From Sordaria brevicollis (taxonomy: Eukaryota; Ascomycota; Sordariomycetes; Sordariales; Sordariaceae), in NCBI GenBank assembly GCA_033439795.1, contig JAUTDP010000006.1:1922001-1986000 (forward strand): DNA of 64,000 bases, written 5' to 3'. The notes beneath the pieces were generated by a model, which saw only the letters and a program-made list of their open reading frames with translations, was not told the DNA's origin and ran no database searches. Below are positions 1 through 10,345 of the stretch, in pieces. The first letter of the stretch is position 1, and the number at the start of each line of letters is the position of its first letter. The translations under genes and the position numbers were made by a program.

Positions 1-1776
1 GTACCGTCTCCTGATAGGTCAGGATTTCCTCGACGGGAGGCCATTCGTCAGGAATCTCCGAGTGTGCGTGACACTGCTCCGGGTTGTCGACATCAGGGTC
101 AATGCCTCTCTCAAAGATCTTGTAAAAGTAAGCTGGCTCTGACGGGGCTTGCTTGGTCGTCTTTGTCAGTTGGATGTCGAGGAAGGTCGGGATGTGACCG
201 AGGTAAAAGATGCAGGCGTTTCGGAGTTTGATGGGTTTCTCCAGAAGCTCTTCCTGAGGAAGCATCTGACGTGTGACGACATCCCACGCCGCCCAAAGGG
301 AGTTCCAGTCGTCGAGACTAGGAAGTGCGCTGCGAGCGTAGACCGAAGGGATGAGACTGAATGACATCTTGGACTTGGCAAGCAGATGGATTCCTGCAGT
401 ACGACGAAAAGAGGTCAGTAAGGGATCGGTGGTTCTGATGGCAGCAAATATTCGATCCCTCTCCAGCCCATGCGCAGGCTACCCAAACCCCGCAGCCCAA
501 CACCCAACCTACATATCGGTAAACATGTACCGGTGTAGGAGTTGTGCCCATCAGGAGACGCCGTGAGATACTGTCATCATACGACTGGCTCGTGAGTGTG
601 GGGAAGGTGCGGTAACACCGACCGGACGGCTTAAACGGGTAGTCCCAGAAGAGGCTGGAAATAAATCCAAGCAAGGAAAAGGGTAGGGAAAGCAACTCAC
701 CATATTCGTTGCCGTACGTCCATTCCGTGACCTGTTCCAGTCCCGCCTTACTCCAGAGCCTCTCTGACTCCTCTTTGGAGTACTTTAGGCTCTGTTCGAC
801 CTGGATCCTGTCGTGTGACTTGATCAATTCGCCCATAACCATAGTGTCGCGAATGGGGGCGTAAAAGGCCTGGTGTCTACCGCCCTCTTCGTCATACACG
901 TATTCGCCAATGACCCTCCAATCGCCCTCTATGAAAGCCGTCTCACCGAGGATCTCATTGGCGTTGCGGAGACCATTCAAGATGAATCTGGTCGTCAATG
1001 TTAGCGTTGGGTCAGAGAATGAGCCGCCACAAGCGGCAGAGAAAAGGGGTATGACATACTCATGAGTGATACCTTCCCTGTCTGTGGTTATTGTCAGCTT
1101 CAAGGTGGTCTTATTCCATGTCACATGAGTAGCACAAACCGTTATAAGCGTGGCTAGTATATGGTTAGCGATGTTCATGATGACGTCCCAAAATGTTTGT
1201 TTAGTACGTACTATACCCTCGCCGGGTCATTGCAAGCATCAACTCCGATGAGCATCTTGTCGTTGGGTCCAAGGACATCTGAAAAGCCCTTGAGGAAAGC
1301 AGCAGCGTCAGTGCGGTTGAAGTTTCCTACAAGTTGTGTCAGATTACGTCCAGCCAAATTTGTCCATATCTAAGCTTACCAATACTCGACCCGAGGTGTA
1401 AGATGCACTTTTGTCTGCTGGTATTTTCCGCTGTCTTGAGCCAGTCACGTCCGTCGTCGTATGTTCCTAGTAGACCGTGGCACTTGACGTGATTGTAGGA
1501 TGGTACCTGAGCGAGAGTGCGTTCCAGCTCCTCTCGAGACAGGTCAAGGGCGTAATAGTCGATGTCCTTTCCGGCCTTGTCCAAAGCTTGCAACAAAAGG
1601 TTTACTTTGCGCAGGTTTCTGTGGAATCGGTTAGCCATCCAGACAGGCTACTCCCAAAGTCCAATTGCTATTATTTACCCGCTTCCCAACTCGATGACCA
1701 TGGCGCCCGAGGGGATGTGTTCGGCCATTTCGGTAGCATGTTTGGTGAGGATTTCGATCTCGTCGTTGGTAAGGTA
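1..1776 (-). pseudogene. egt-1: egt-1, 3' fragment (ergothioneine synthase, interrupted, runs off left edge)
   Basis: Downstream part of a fungal Egt1, which trimethylates histidine to hercynine (SAM-dependent EgtD-type domain) and then makes the S-oxide through a DinB/FGE-sulfatase domain. Visible exons on the minus strand: 1776-1679 (rest of exon 2), 1618-1380, 1326-1212, 1153-1140, 1081-1060, 987-701, and 393 to the edge. All junctions have GT/AG, the phases agree, and no in-frame stop is seen. Recognisable pieces are the SAM-binding IELGSGN, then LHLGSSIGNF, GVDACNDPARVYHAYN, and in the last exon a DinB-like stretch (YLGHIPTFLDIQ) ending with CHAHSEIPDEWPP. The FGE domain lies outside the window. 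Two exons are tiny (14 and 22 bases). The gene is cut at 1776/6233 by a transposon, so a full protein cannot be made from this allele. Family call is confident; exon borders are read by eye. Confidence 0.88.
1775..1776. repeat. TA target-site duplication, left copy
   Basis: TA next to the left terminal repeat. Only one TA is needed to restore the egt-1 Tyr-Tyr codons, so the second is the duplication. Confidence 0.9.
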
Positions 1777-1832
1777 CTGTGTGTTGAAATCGAGGTGTCA
1801 GTCCCCACTTTGCACGGGCACCCCCCTTTACA
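1777..1832 (+). repeat. Left terminal inverted repeat of the transposon
   Basis: Matches the reverse complement of 6177-6232 at 55 of 56 bases; the only difference is the 14th base (T at 1790 here, A in the other arm). It begins CTGTGTGTTG next to the TA duplication and includes a run of six C near its inner end. Confidence 0.95.
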
Positions 1833-1953
1833 CAACACCACATCAAAACAGACATCGTGAATCGTAAAAGTTGAATATCTCCGCGGTTTTACTGCCAAAT
1901 CTGCTGGTTTTGGTCGGATTTTGAAGCTCTCGCGATGTATAATCGGTATAGCC

Positions 1954-3075
1954 ATGAGAACACGCAGTAATAAGAGGCAGCGCCAAAGTATCTACATGAT
2001 GCTGACGGCTGGCGAGCATCCACGTCAAATCGCGCAATCCGTTGGCATGAGCGAGCGCCAAATCTGGAGGTTAAAACGAAACTTCGATACCACCGGCAAA
2101 TTATACCCCCAGAGTAACTCGAAATATAACGCAATAATATTGACGCCAGCGGTCATGGAGGTGAGCAATGGCTGTAGACTTTGAGTACCCTGGTATGGTA
2201 TCTAACTGTTGGTCGTACAGGAAGTTCTCGAGCTCCTTCGCCACAAGCCCGATTTATACCTCGATGAGATACAGTACTATCTGGCCACTGAAATGGACAT
2301 ACATGTATCAACGAGCGCCATATCAAAGCAATTGAAGGCTTCTGAATGGACCAACAAGAGGATGGCGCACAAGGCTTCCCAGCGCAGCGAGCCATTGCGG
2401 TTAGACTGGTTGAGGAAGGTTTCCACGTTTTCAGCAGAGATGTACGTGTTCTGTGACGAGTCTGGTGTTGATAAGAGGGACGGTGCTCGTCGTACTGGAT
2501 GGGCACCAAAGGGTATGGCACCAGTTGCAGAGAGTGCGCTCACCAGGGGGAAACGGTTCCATCTATTGCCAGCAATAACTGTGGATGGCCTCATCGACGT
2601 GTTGTGTTATAAGGGAGCAACAGATACGACCGGTTTTATTGCTTGGTTGGAGGAGGAGGTGTTGCCTAAGATGAACCCGTTCCCTGGTCGTTATAGTATA
2701 TTGGTGATGGATAACGCATCATGGCACAAGGACCCCGCCATCAAGACCGCATGCGACAACAGAGGTGTGCTGTTATGGTTCTTGCCGCCATATTCACCAG
2801 ACTTCAACCCCATCGAGGCATACTTCAGTGATGTGAAGGCCTGTATACGACGGCAATACCAACACGCTGGCGGTGATACGCTGAGCAATGAAGAGTTTAA
2901 GGCGTTCTTGGAGGGGGTTGCGAGGGAGGTAGGGCAGCGGGTCGATGCCATACGCGGGCACTACCGCCAGGCAAACGTGCCATTCCGTGACGACGTCGAT
3001 AACCGTGAAAAAGACTACGTTGCGTTGTATGGGGACCAGCTGCACGAGTTGACAACGACGGGAACAGTCGCATAA
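1954..3075 (+). CDS. Tc1/mariner/IS630-family DDE transposase (353 aa, one intron)
   Basis: Cut-and-paste transposase of the element. Exon 1 1954-2160, intron 2161-2220 (GTGAGC donor, CTAAC branch site, CAG acceptor), exon 2 2221-3075; the frame is kept and the product is 353 residues. The N-terminal 69 residues form a homeodomain-like helix-turn-helix (IAQSVGMSERQIWRLKR). Exon 2 opens with a second winged-helix region (LYLDEIQYYL, STSAISKQL) that would bind the terminal repeats. The catalytic DDE core shows FCDESG, VMDNASWH and FNPIEAYFSDVK, with 34 residues between the second Asp and the Glu (DD34E), plus the family's PPYSPDFNPIE signature. All three acidic residues are present and there are no stops or frameshifts, so the enzyme is probably functional. 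The ATG at 1954 is the first in frame; an earlier in-frame TTG at 1921 is not credible. Confidence 0.93.
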
Positions 3076-3217
3076 GGATGTTGTTTTGTATGGTAGATGT
3101 ACTGTTTTGAACATGCTCAAAGTCGACCGTTGTCGAGTTACGAAAAAAAAAACCCGCAAGGTGTAAGATGTACCAGACGTGCCAAAAGTGCCAAATCTGC
3201 CATCAGAAGTGTAAAAG

Positions 3218-3237
3218 TATTATTATCTGTAATAATA
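3218..3237. terminator. AT-rich perfect hairpin between the convergent element genes
   Basis: Eight-base perfect palindrome arms (TATTATTA / TAATAATA) around a four-base loop, in the 202-base gap between the stops of the transposase and ORF2 genes. It may mark a shared 3'-end region, but fungal 3' ends are not usually hairpin-based, so the functional label is weak. Confidence 0.25.
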
Positions 3238-3277
3238 GATCGAAGTGTAGAATCCCCCTCTTGTGTAAAAAAATCCC

Positions 3278-6069
3278 TCAAAGCTCGTCATCATCATCAG
3301 CCTCAGTCGCAGTCTCGTCGTCGTCGTAGTCGGTACGCGGGCCATCATCCGGATTGGTCTCCTCATCATCGTTGATGAAGCTGGTATAGATGGTGTCGTC
3401 GTCATCTTCTTGTTCTTGATCGTCGTTCTGTTCGATGGGGGGTGGGCCGCGGTGGTTATGAACGTCTTGCCAAAGCGAGTCTTGGGGGATGGACGAGTCT
3501 GGTGAACACGGCTGTTAGCAAATGCTATAGATCAAAAAAACGGATGGGGTTTACCTTGTGATAATAACTTGGGATCTATGGTTTCGGGTGGCGGGGGTGC
3601 TGGAGCCTGTTGCTTGGGAGCTGGTGCCGCCTGCGGTGGTGGTGGTGGTGGTGGTGGTGGTGACGACGACCGCTGTATATAATCCCTCTCGAGATGGAGA
3701 AATTCTTTGATCCCTTTCTTGATTACCATATAGATACCCTCATCAACTCCATGAGCAAGATACCACTGCTTGGGGAGGTCGCGCGCGTGGTGGAGGGAGA
3801 GCCGACCGGATATGAGGGATTTTTGGATACTGAACAGCGCGTCACGCAAACCCTGGTTTTCGTTGGTTCTGGGCGCGTGTCGAAATATCAACTGCTTCAT
3901 GAAGTCGGTGACAAGGGACTCTGATGGTTTGTTTGGCGGTGATGAGGGTGGAGGGGAGGAGGGTAGAGGGTCGTTGTCACCAACTCGACTGCTGCCAGCG
4001 CGGGAGCTGGTCGCGGTCGCGGTGGGCAAGGTAGGTAAGGTAGGCTCAGCTACCATACCCATATTGCCCATATTACCCATACCCATATTGCTAACGTCAG
4101 TGAAGGTTATAGGGGCCGTAGCTGGCAGCGTGTTACCATTGTTACTACCCTGGTGACCGTTCTGGAGACTGATGTTGAAAACTTGGGGCATGGGCATATA
4201 TCCCACCCCACCGCCACCGCGCTTCGACCCCGGTGCGCCATATGGCAGAAACTGTTGAAATGGCTGTAGATTCGACTGCTGAATCATTTGCGTGCCGGAG
4301 GATGAGGAGGAGGACTCGTGTTTAGAGTCGAACCAACGCCCTGTGATGGAGGCTGGAGGCTGGTTTGTGGTGGCGCGCTTGTGAGCAATGGCGTGTGCCC
4401 AGTCGATGAGGTCTCTTGGGGTTAATGGGTAGTGGTGTTTTGAGTTGGGAAAAAGAAAACACCAGTGATACTCGTTGCCTTTGCGGTAGTTTTTACACTC
4501 GCGACCCTTATCACATCCCCATGCCTTGCCCAGATCTTCATATATTAGAGTAACCCGTTCTTTGCCCTGGCGTGCCTCCTCACGATCGCGTGCGCGGCGC
4601 GCCATGAGCTCCTCCACCATCGAGTTGGTCGTGGTCTTCTTCTTGTTCGATTTGACGGATTGTTTGGAAGTGCTGGCAGGTGCGGTCGACTGTCTGGAGC
4701 TACTGACAGGAGTGCTGGAGCCGGCGATGGTGGGCGTGGCAGGTGTAGAGGACTGGCGCAAGGAGGAGAGTTGGCGAGGTTGTGACTGCGACCGTGACTG
4801 TGACTGCGCGAGCTTTTCAGTAAAAGAGGTGACTCTAGAAGGTGTTGGTGTGCCCATAACAGAAACAGTGCTTTGCCGCTGCTGGAATCCCCCAGTTATA
4901 CGAAGGTGGGCAGTAACCGTGATAAAATACCGCTCAGCGGGCTCCTCAAGCAGGCTGCGCAGCACTCTGGCGGTATCACAAAACCCAAACGGTGTAACTG
5001 GGTCATCCTTCTTAGGCAAAACGCGTAGTTGGAATAGCGTCGTGCCTTTCCTGTTCCTGGCTGTCTCCAGTATACCAGCCGACCAGTCTGCGTATTGTAC
5101 AGAGATGGTGGGATCCATACCCAAGAGCTCGCACTCGTTGCGGGCAGCATCCATGATACCATTCTCGACCTCTCGCACTCGACCCAACAGAGTGAGGCCA
5201 AGGGTACCAGAATCGTCATCGGCATTGACGGTGCCATCAGGATCTCTCTCGACGGGGACCCGGTCGTTCGAAACGAGGGTAGGCAGTTTGCCAGGCTTGA
5301 CCGACAGGCGGTTGAATTGTATATCCGCCACCCACTGAGCATTGTATGTGAATAGGATATTCAGAAAATCTGGAATCGGCGGCGGCGCTGGGGGAACCGA
5401 GGCTGACTTGCGCGATTTTCTGGCAACACGAGGGGACCGAGGAGAGGGCGCGGCGCGAGGTGTCACCTTGATGATCTCGACCTCGTCTTGTTGATCTTCT
5501 TGTTGGTCTTCTTGCTGTTCATCGTGGTCCTCCTCCTCTGTTATGCCGTTGGCCGTGCTTGCGCTTGCGTTGGAGGCTGATCGAGGACGACGAGGTTGAG
5601 GTCGAGGAGGGGGGGCGGTCGAAGAGGAGGGAGCGGGTGCCTTGAGCTTGACCTTCAAGCTAGATGTGGTACGCTGGGTAGGCTGCTTGCCAGCAGTAGT
5701 GCTCCTCTTCAATTTGACGGTCGTTTTTTTATTCTTGTTATTATTCTTGAGAACAATGCGGGGGGCTCGAGTAGGCGCTGGTCTTCCTGGGGTCCTCTCG
5801 TCATCCCCATCCCCGTCCCCATCGTCTCGCTCCTGTTCTCCTCCGCTTTCAAACTCGGCATTGATCTCTCTTAAGCGGGCGCTGGGCTGTGACAGCCGCC
5901 TCGAACGTCGGCGGTTGTCATCGTTGTTGTCGTTGTCGTCGGCGGCGCGTTTTTTGGGAGGCATGGCGGGAGCGGGGGCAGCGGTGCCAGGTGCAAAGCG
6001 GACTCTGAATGGACTAGCGGGTTGACTGGGATCCCTCAGTATTGATCTTGAACGACGCGGGGTATCCAT
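3278..6069 (-). CDS. Unassigned 911-aa protein carried by the transposon (ORF2, one intron)
   Basis: I do not recognise a characterised family. Exons 6069-3555 and 3498-3278, with a 56-base intron (GTAAAC donor, GCTAAC branch site, CAG acceptor). Residues 1-235 are low-complexity and charged, with basic RRSRRL-type and acidic patches. About 238-410 looks like a folded alpha/beta domain (IPDFLNILFTYNAQW to RYFITVTAHLRI). After a Ser/Gln/Thr-rich linker, about 505-610 has a possible metal-binding motif, CDKGREC followed by HWCF, then HYPLTPRDLIDWAHAI. About 715-805 is a helical segment (DFMKQLIFRHAP to IKKGIKEFLHLE). A poly-Pro tract precedes the spliced tail of about 73 residues, which is rich in Asp/Glu and ends DDDDEL. 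It sits convergent to the transposase inside the terminal repeats, so it moves with the element. A DNA- or chromatin-binding helper role is conceivable but unproven. Confidence 0.85.
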
Positions 6070-6176
6070 ACGAGCTCAGAGCAGTAATCAGAATGTAAAT
6101 ACCCTCAGATTTGGTGATAATATGGGAGTTCGAAGGTTTGGGGTTGTCACGTATGAACAGATTTTACGTGTGTGTC

Positions 6177-6232
6177 TGTAAAGGGGGGTGCCCGTGCAAA
6201 GTGGGGACTGACACCTCGTTTTCAACACACAG
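6177..6232 (-). repeat. Right terminal inverted repeat of the transposon
   Basis: Inverted partner of 1777-1832 with one mismatch over 56 bases. The similarity stops abruptly at 6177, which defines the inner edge. The start codon of the second element gene is 107 bases further inside. Confidence 0.95.
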
Positions 6233-6234
6233 TA
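6233..6234. repeat. TA target-site duplication, right copy
   Basis: TA next to the right terminal repeat, matching the TA at 1775-1776. On the minus strand it follows codons for Glu-Glu-Tyr of egt-1. Confidence 0.9.
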
Positions 6235-6552
6235 GTACTCTTCTAGGTATGTAATCTAAGACCTGTTAGCGCACACCAGCATCTCAGTCTCTCAGCCTGT
6301 GTTGCTTACCTTCTCGAACAACTGCAAGCCTCTTTCGTTGTAAAGAAGCAAAGTAGGAAGCTGTCTTGGGCCATTCTTGGGTCGGAACATGGATGTGATT
6401 TCGGTCTTGAGGTTGATCTCTACAGCCACGCGGCGGATGTCGATAATGTCGGCATTTGATGTCTGCTGCTGAATCTTGGAGAGCACATGTTTTCCGGTTG
6501 TTTTGAGCTGCCCAAGGGCACCGCTCGGGGTCATGGTTTCGGCACTCGGCAT
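6233..6552 (-). pseudogene. egt-1: egt-1, 5' fragment (start of ergothioneine synthase, interrupted)
   Basis: First exon 6552-6310 starts MPSAETMTPSG and holds the conserved Egt1 N-terminus (DIIDIRR, then LYNERGLQLFEK). A 54-base intron (6309-6256, GTAAGC donor, GCTAAC branch site) is followed by the start of exon 2 (ITYLEEY), which stops at a TA where the transposon begins. The reading resumes at 1776 with YLTNDEIEIL, which closes the sequence in frame if the 4,456-base element and one TA are ignored. Translation from this start would run into the element and meet TGA at 6090-6088. That gives about 136 residues, only the first 89 of them Egt1, with no methyltransferase core. Loss of ergothioneine synthesis from this copy is therefore inferred. 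Confidence 0.88.
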
Positions 6553-9500
6553 GTTGAATTGCTATAGTAGCTGGGGTTGAAGGTGAGAAGAGAAGTTTGT
6601 TTCCAGACGAGGAATTGTGGAGAAACAAGGGGAGAAGAGGAGGTAAGTAGTCGATGTAGGACGGTAGCTCTATAGCTACACTACGTAGGTGGAGGTTGAA
6701 CAAAGGGAGTTACGGGCTAAACCAGGATAGTGGTAGCTTGGAGTTCAGGAACAAGAGGAAAAAGATGCAAAGGTCAGAGCACCGCGTTCCCGGCGTGCAG
6801 ATATAAATATCTTCCCTTAGCCTTACTCAGCCAGGCAGTTCGATGCGATCGAGCCAAGTGGATAGCAGCTATGTAGACGTGCATGTAAGTACAGGTGGTG
6901 GACTTTTTAAGCCGGCGCCCTCTTTCATCCACTGCCATGTTGATGGAGCCCGGGATAAGTGGGAGGAAGTGGACTCATGACCCAGCTTTGGAGACAACAG
7001 ACGAGCAAGAGTCGATTCCCGGGATCCAGGATCAGGGACCACAAAATGCCAACACAACGGAGACTACCGGTCTATATGGGGCAAAGGCATGTACTTGTAC
7101 ATGTCTGACTGTGTAAGTAGAGGAGTTGAAAAGGCAACGAGGAAGAGGATTGGATGTCGAGCTGATCCGGTTACATAACCCTTTCTGTTTCTACACTTGT
7201 AGAGCCCCAAAGCCAAGGCAAGGGAGCTTTAAAGTAGGACGTTGTTCCTGAACGAAGATCATTGGGTGAGTAGAGTCCGGGGTACAGCAGGTTCCCGTCA
7301 GAAATAACGTGTATGTGTGTGTGTGTGGCTTCCAGGTTGTTACATGGCACTGCCGTATTTTGCCTACGCAGAGGTAGAACGGCCCTATTTGAGAGACTTT
7401 AGGAAGACACCTAATAAAGCCAGATCCGTCTCTATGAAACCAGCCAAAGCCTCTGTTGTGGAATCTTTCTGTACCTTGTAGAGAGCTGAAAGAGGATCCA
7501 ATGTCCAGAGGCAGTGTCCAAGCCTCCAAAAGTGGGTGTTTTCTGCGTGTGCTGTCAGACAACAACGGAGGAGGTTCGGGGTTGATGGCATGGCAACCGA
7601 GGTAGCTGAGCGAATGAAGGGGGGTTTGAAGAGGCAACAAGACGGAAAAGGAAGGAAAAGAAAGTTTGGAAATCGAAATTGTTCTGTCATGGACGCCCGT
7701 TGTTGCAGGAGGGGAGCAGATCGTAAAGAGCGAGAATCGATGACAGCCCAGTTGCTGTTGGTTGATGCAAGGAACAAATCACGAGGCGTGCAAAGGGATT
7801 GGCAGAACAGACAGCACACGGGCGGGCCTGAGGTCAAGGGGGCCCCACGCCCTGGGATGGCACACCGATGGCCAGGCACTAACTGGAGGGGGTGTTAGTG
7901 TCCCTTTTAGTGCACGGCTGCATAGGTAGGTGTTTGTGCTGAACTGTTAAGGTACTTCAGCTCTCCTGGGCAAGACATCTCCACAGTTCGATGAGGTTGA
8001 CGACGGAGATTTTAGAAAAAAAATCTCATAGGATTTGGATGAACCGTACGAGTTTGCGGTACACCGGCGAAGAATTGGGACAGCATGACTAATGTGAGTG
8101 GAATTGTGGTGTTCTGTACACAATGTCAGTTTCGTGGAATATGGAAGCTACAAGGGCAGCACTAACAGCGTCGACGTGCCGAGAGGGGTAGAGATATTTC
8201 AGACGGGACTTACATACACGGGGCGGAAACGAAAAGCATGGGATATCCCACCACAAGGAGAACTGTTCCTGTGGAAAACAACCTGGGAGTCGTAAAAAGA
8301 TTCACCCAAGGGGCACGGAAAAGACACGGAAAAAGACAAGAAAAAGAAAATGTTGATCATATCCGAGAAGGAACCCCAATCCTCAGCTACCCCTCATGAG
8401 TTCCTGCCCGGCCCCGTCACCGAATCCACCCACCGTAGCTTCCGTTCTCAGCTCTGGAGCCTCTGGAGCCCCGCGTTGCTTTTCCGTCCCTCACGGCAAG
8501 AGCAGCTTGACATCGGCTTTTAAGAAATTGCTCAAGCAAAGTACGATTCTTGTTCTCAATGACCTTTCCATTTGGTGCTTCCATTTCATACATTGTTTCT
8601 CAACAGGAATTGGCCCTGGCGAAGGAAGTCTCCACGGCCAAAACACAAGTCCCTTTTGCACTTGTCATTATGACATAAGGCAAGCAAACTAACTCCGATA
8701 ACCTATCGATAAGATAAGGACCGAGACATTGGAGAACGACCATCGAGATCCCAACTCCCGTCTCTTCTTTTCACAACTTGCCTTTGATCGGTCAACAACA
8801 CTGTGAGACGATCTTTGAAGCCAGCAGAGCCGCCGCAGCCTCAACCCTTTCTGTTACACAAACTTGGGTCCATTGTCTGACTTGGATGTCCCTGACCTAC
8901 CTATGCAGAGACGGGAGTCTATTTCTCAAACATGGTTGACAACCGACGTCATCGTTTCACGACCGTTGCTGGCATGCGCAAAAATGGGTCTCAGAATCAA
9001 CGAGTCAACGACCTTCTTCCGGCTTTCGTGCCTGACCGCGAAAAAACACCACACAAAGCCAAGGACCCGGAGGTCCTGCGCGGTGGAAGGGTGGCTTGCT
9101 GGTGGGTGACATCCGGCCAAGCCGCGCTAACCGCCTCAGTCATATCCATCGATCCAAGCTGCCATCAACGCTGCCATTCGACGACAAAGGCATAATTCGG
9201 ACTTGGCTGTCAGATCGTCCTTCTTGAACACTTCCAGTCTGGTGTCTGGTGTCTGGTCTGGCAAATGACAAGAGACCCCCACGGCAAAGAAAGAATACCG
9301 GCTTCAAGTGCGGCAACCAGTTCTGGAATAGGCAGCTTGCAGACCATGTCAAGAACGTTGGCAAGTGCACAGCCAGTCTGGTGGAATCATATTCGCAGTG
9401 CCCATGGTCTTCCATCTTACCATATTGCGGGGAAGCCTGTCATTATTTCATGCGAAGCATGTTGGGTGTTGACCGTGTCCGACATCACCCACGATGTGTT

Positions 9501-9991
9501 CCGAGGAGACGTTGGACAGAAAGTCGCTAACCGCCAACCACCACAGCTAAAACAGCTCTCGCCGACATGATTCAAAGTGTAAAACAATCCTACAGCACCC
9601 GACCCGCCATCTGGCACCCCTGGATGAGAATCACCTGACGAGCCGAGTTTTCCTTCTTCTCGCCTGGTCATATGTTGACTTGAACCAAAAGACGTACCCA
9701 AAAGAATATTCGATGGCTCGGTTCCTGGCTTGTTTTTTATTATCGAGTCCCATAGCCGCTGATCTGCCCTCGCCAGACCGTCTTTGGGATGGGTGCTTTC
9801 GTTCTCGTATCTCTCGCAAGTCAGACTCGTCCTCTTGTTGATGTCAGCTGACCATGGGAATGGAAACTTGATATCGACATTTGCGCCTATAATGCGCCTA
9901 CAAAGAGCGCCTACAGTAGGAAATATCCCAAGCACAAAAACGGATAAAACCGACGCCAGTGAACTGTCCCAGTGTGCCTGGCGTCCTAGCT

Positions 9992-10345
9992 CTGTCACAG
10001 GGAGGGCGGTATCCAGGTCCGCGCAACGCCCTCCAAAGTCCATTTTAGGCAATTTGCTGTGCCACAACAACAATGTCTCTCAACACTTCTATTCCTGAAC
10101 CTACCACACTCAATTTAAAAGATAGAATTCCTATTCAAATTCCCAACCTTTGTTTCCATCTATTTTATTCCGATACTTAGCGGAGGAGAGCAAAAAGCCG
10201 GGTATTGGGGGCGCTGAGTTTCGTAGAAGGGATTTCCAAAAAGTCACTTTTTGTCCGTGCGGTGGCTAAAGGTGGCACGGAAAATTGCCTAAAATGGACT
10301 TTGGAGGAGGTTGCGCGGACCTGGATGCACACTCCCCTGTCACAG
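9992..10345. repeat. Imperfect inverted repeat, 74-base arms, 206-base spacer
   Basis: Arm 9992-10065 reads CTGTCACAGGG ... CAGGTCCGCGCAAC ... TCCAAAGTCCATTTTAGGCA ... GTGCCAC. The reverse complement of 10272-10345 is the same apart from scattered substitutions, with a long identical core. Similarity stops at both ends of each arm. The spacer is AT-richer and carries no frame of note. It could be a small non-autonomous foldback element or the remains of an inverted duplication. A transcript across it would form a long hairpin. Confidence 0.75.

Larger units (their letters stand above)
1777..6232. mobile_element. Two-gene Tc1/mariner/IS630-type DNA transposon, complete, inserted in egt-1
   Basis: Full element of 4,456 bases, with 56-base terminal inverted repeats starting CTGTGTGTTGAAA and flanked on both sides by TA, the target duplication of the Tc1/mariner superfamily. 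The target sequence is coding, so both borders can be fixed to the base: the egt-1 reading frame closes exactly across them. Inside are a one-intron DD34E transposase gene (1954-3075, plus) and a larger one-intron gene (6069-3278, minus), convergent with 202 bases between their stops. Starts lie about 107-121 bases inside each terminal repeat, so each terminus probably holds one promoter. Both genes are open, the repeats differ at one base, and egt-1 shows no other damage, so insertion looks recent. Most Tc1/mariner elements are shorter and carry only a transposase. Confidence 0.93.

Noticed and set aside
318..1178. 286-codon continuous minus-strand frame at the left edge
   Set aside because: It reads through four egt-1 introns; the conserved protein sequence is recovered only after splicing, so it is not a gene of its own.
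9417..10073. 218-codon minus-strand frame in the gene-poor region
   Set aside because: No recognisable domain, unconvincing composition, and its start lies inside an inverted repeat arm.
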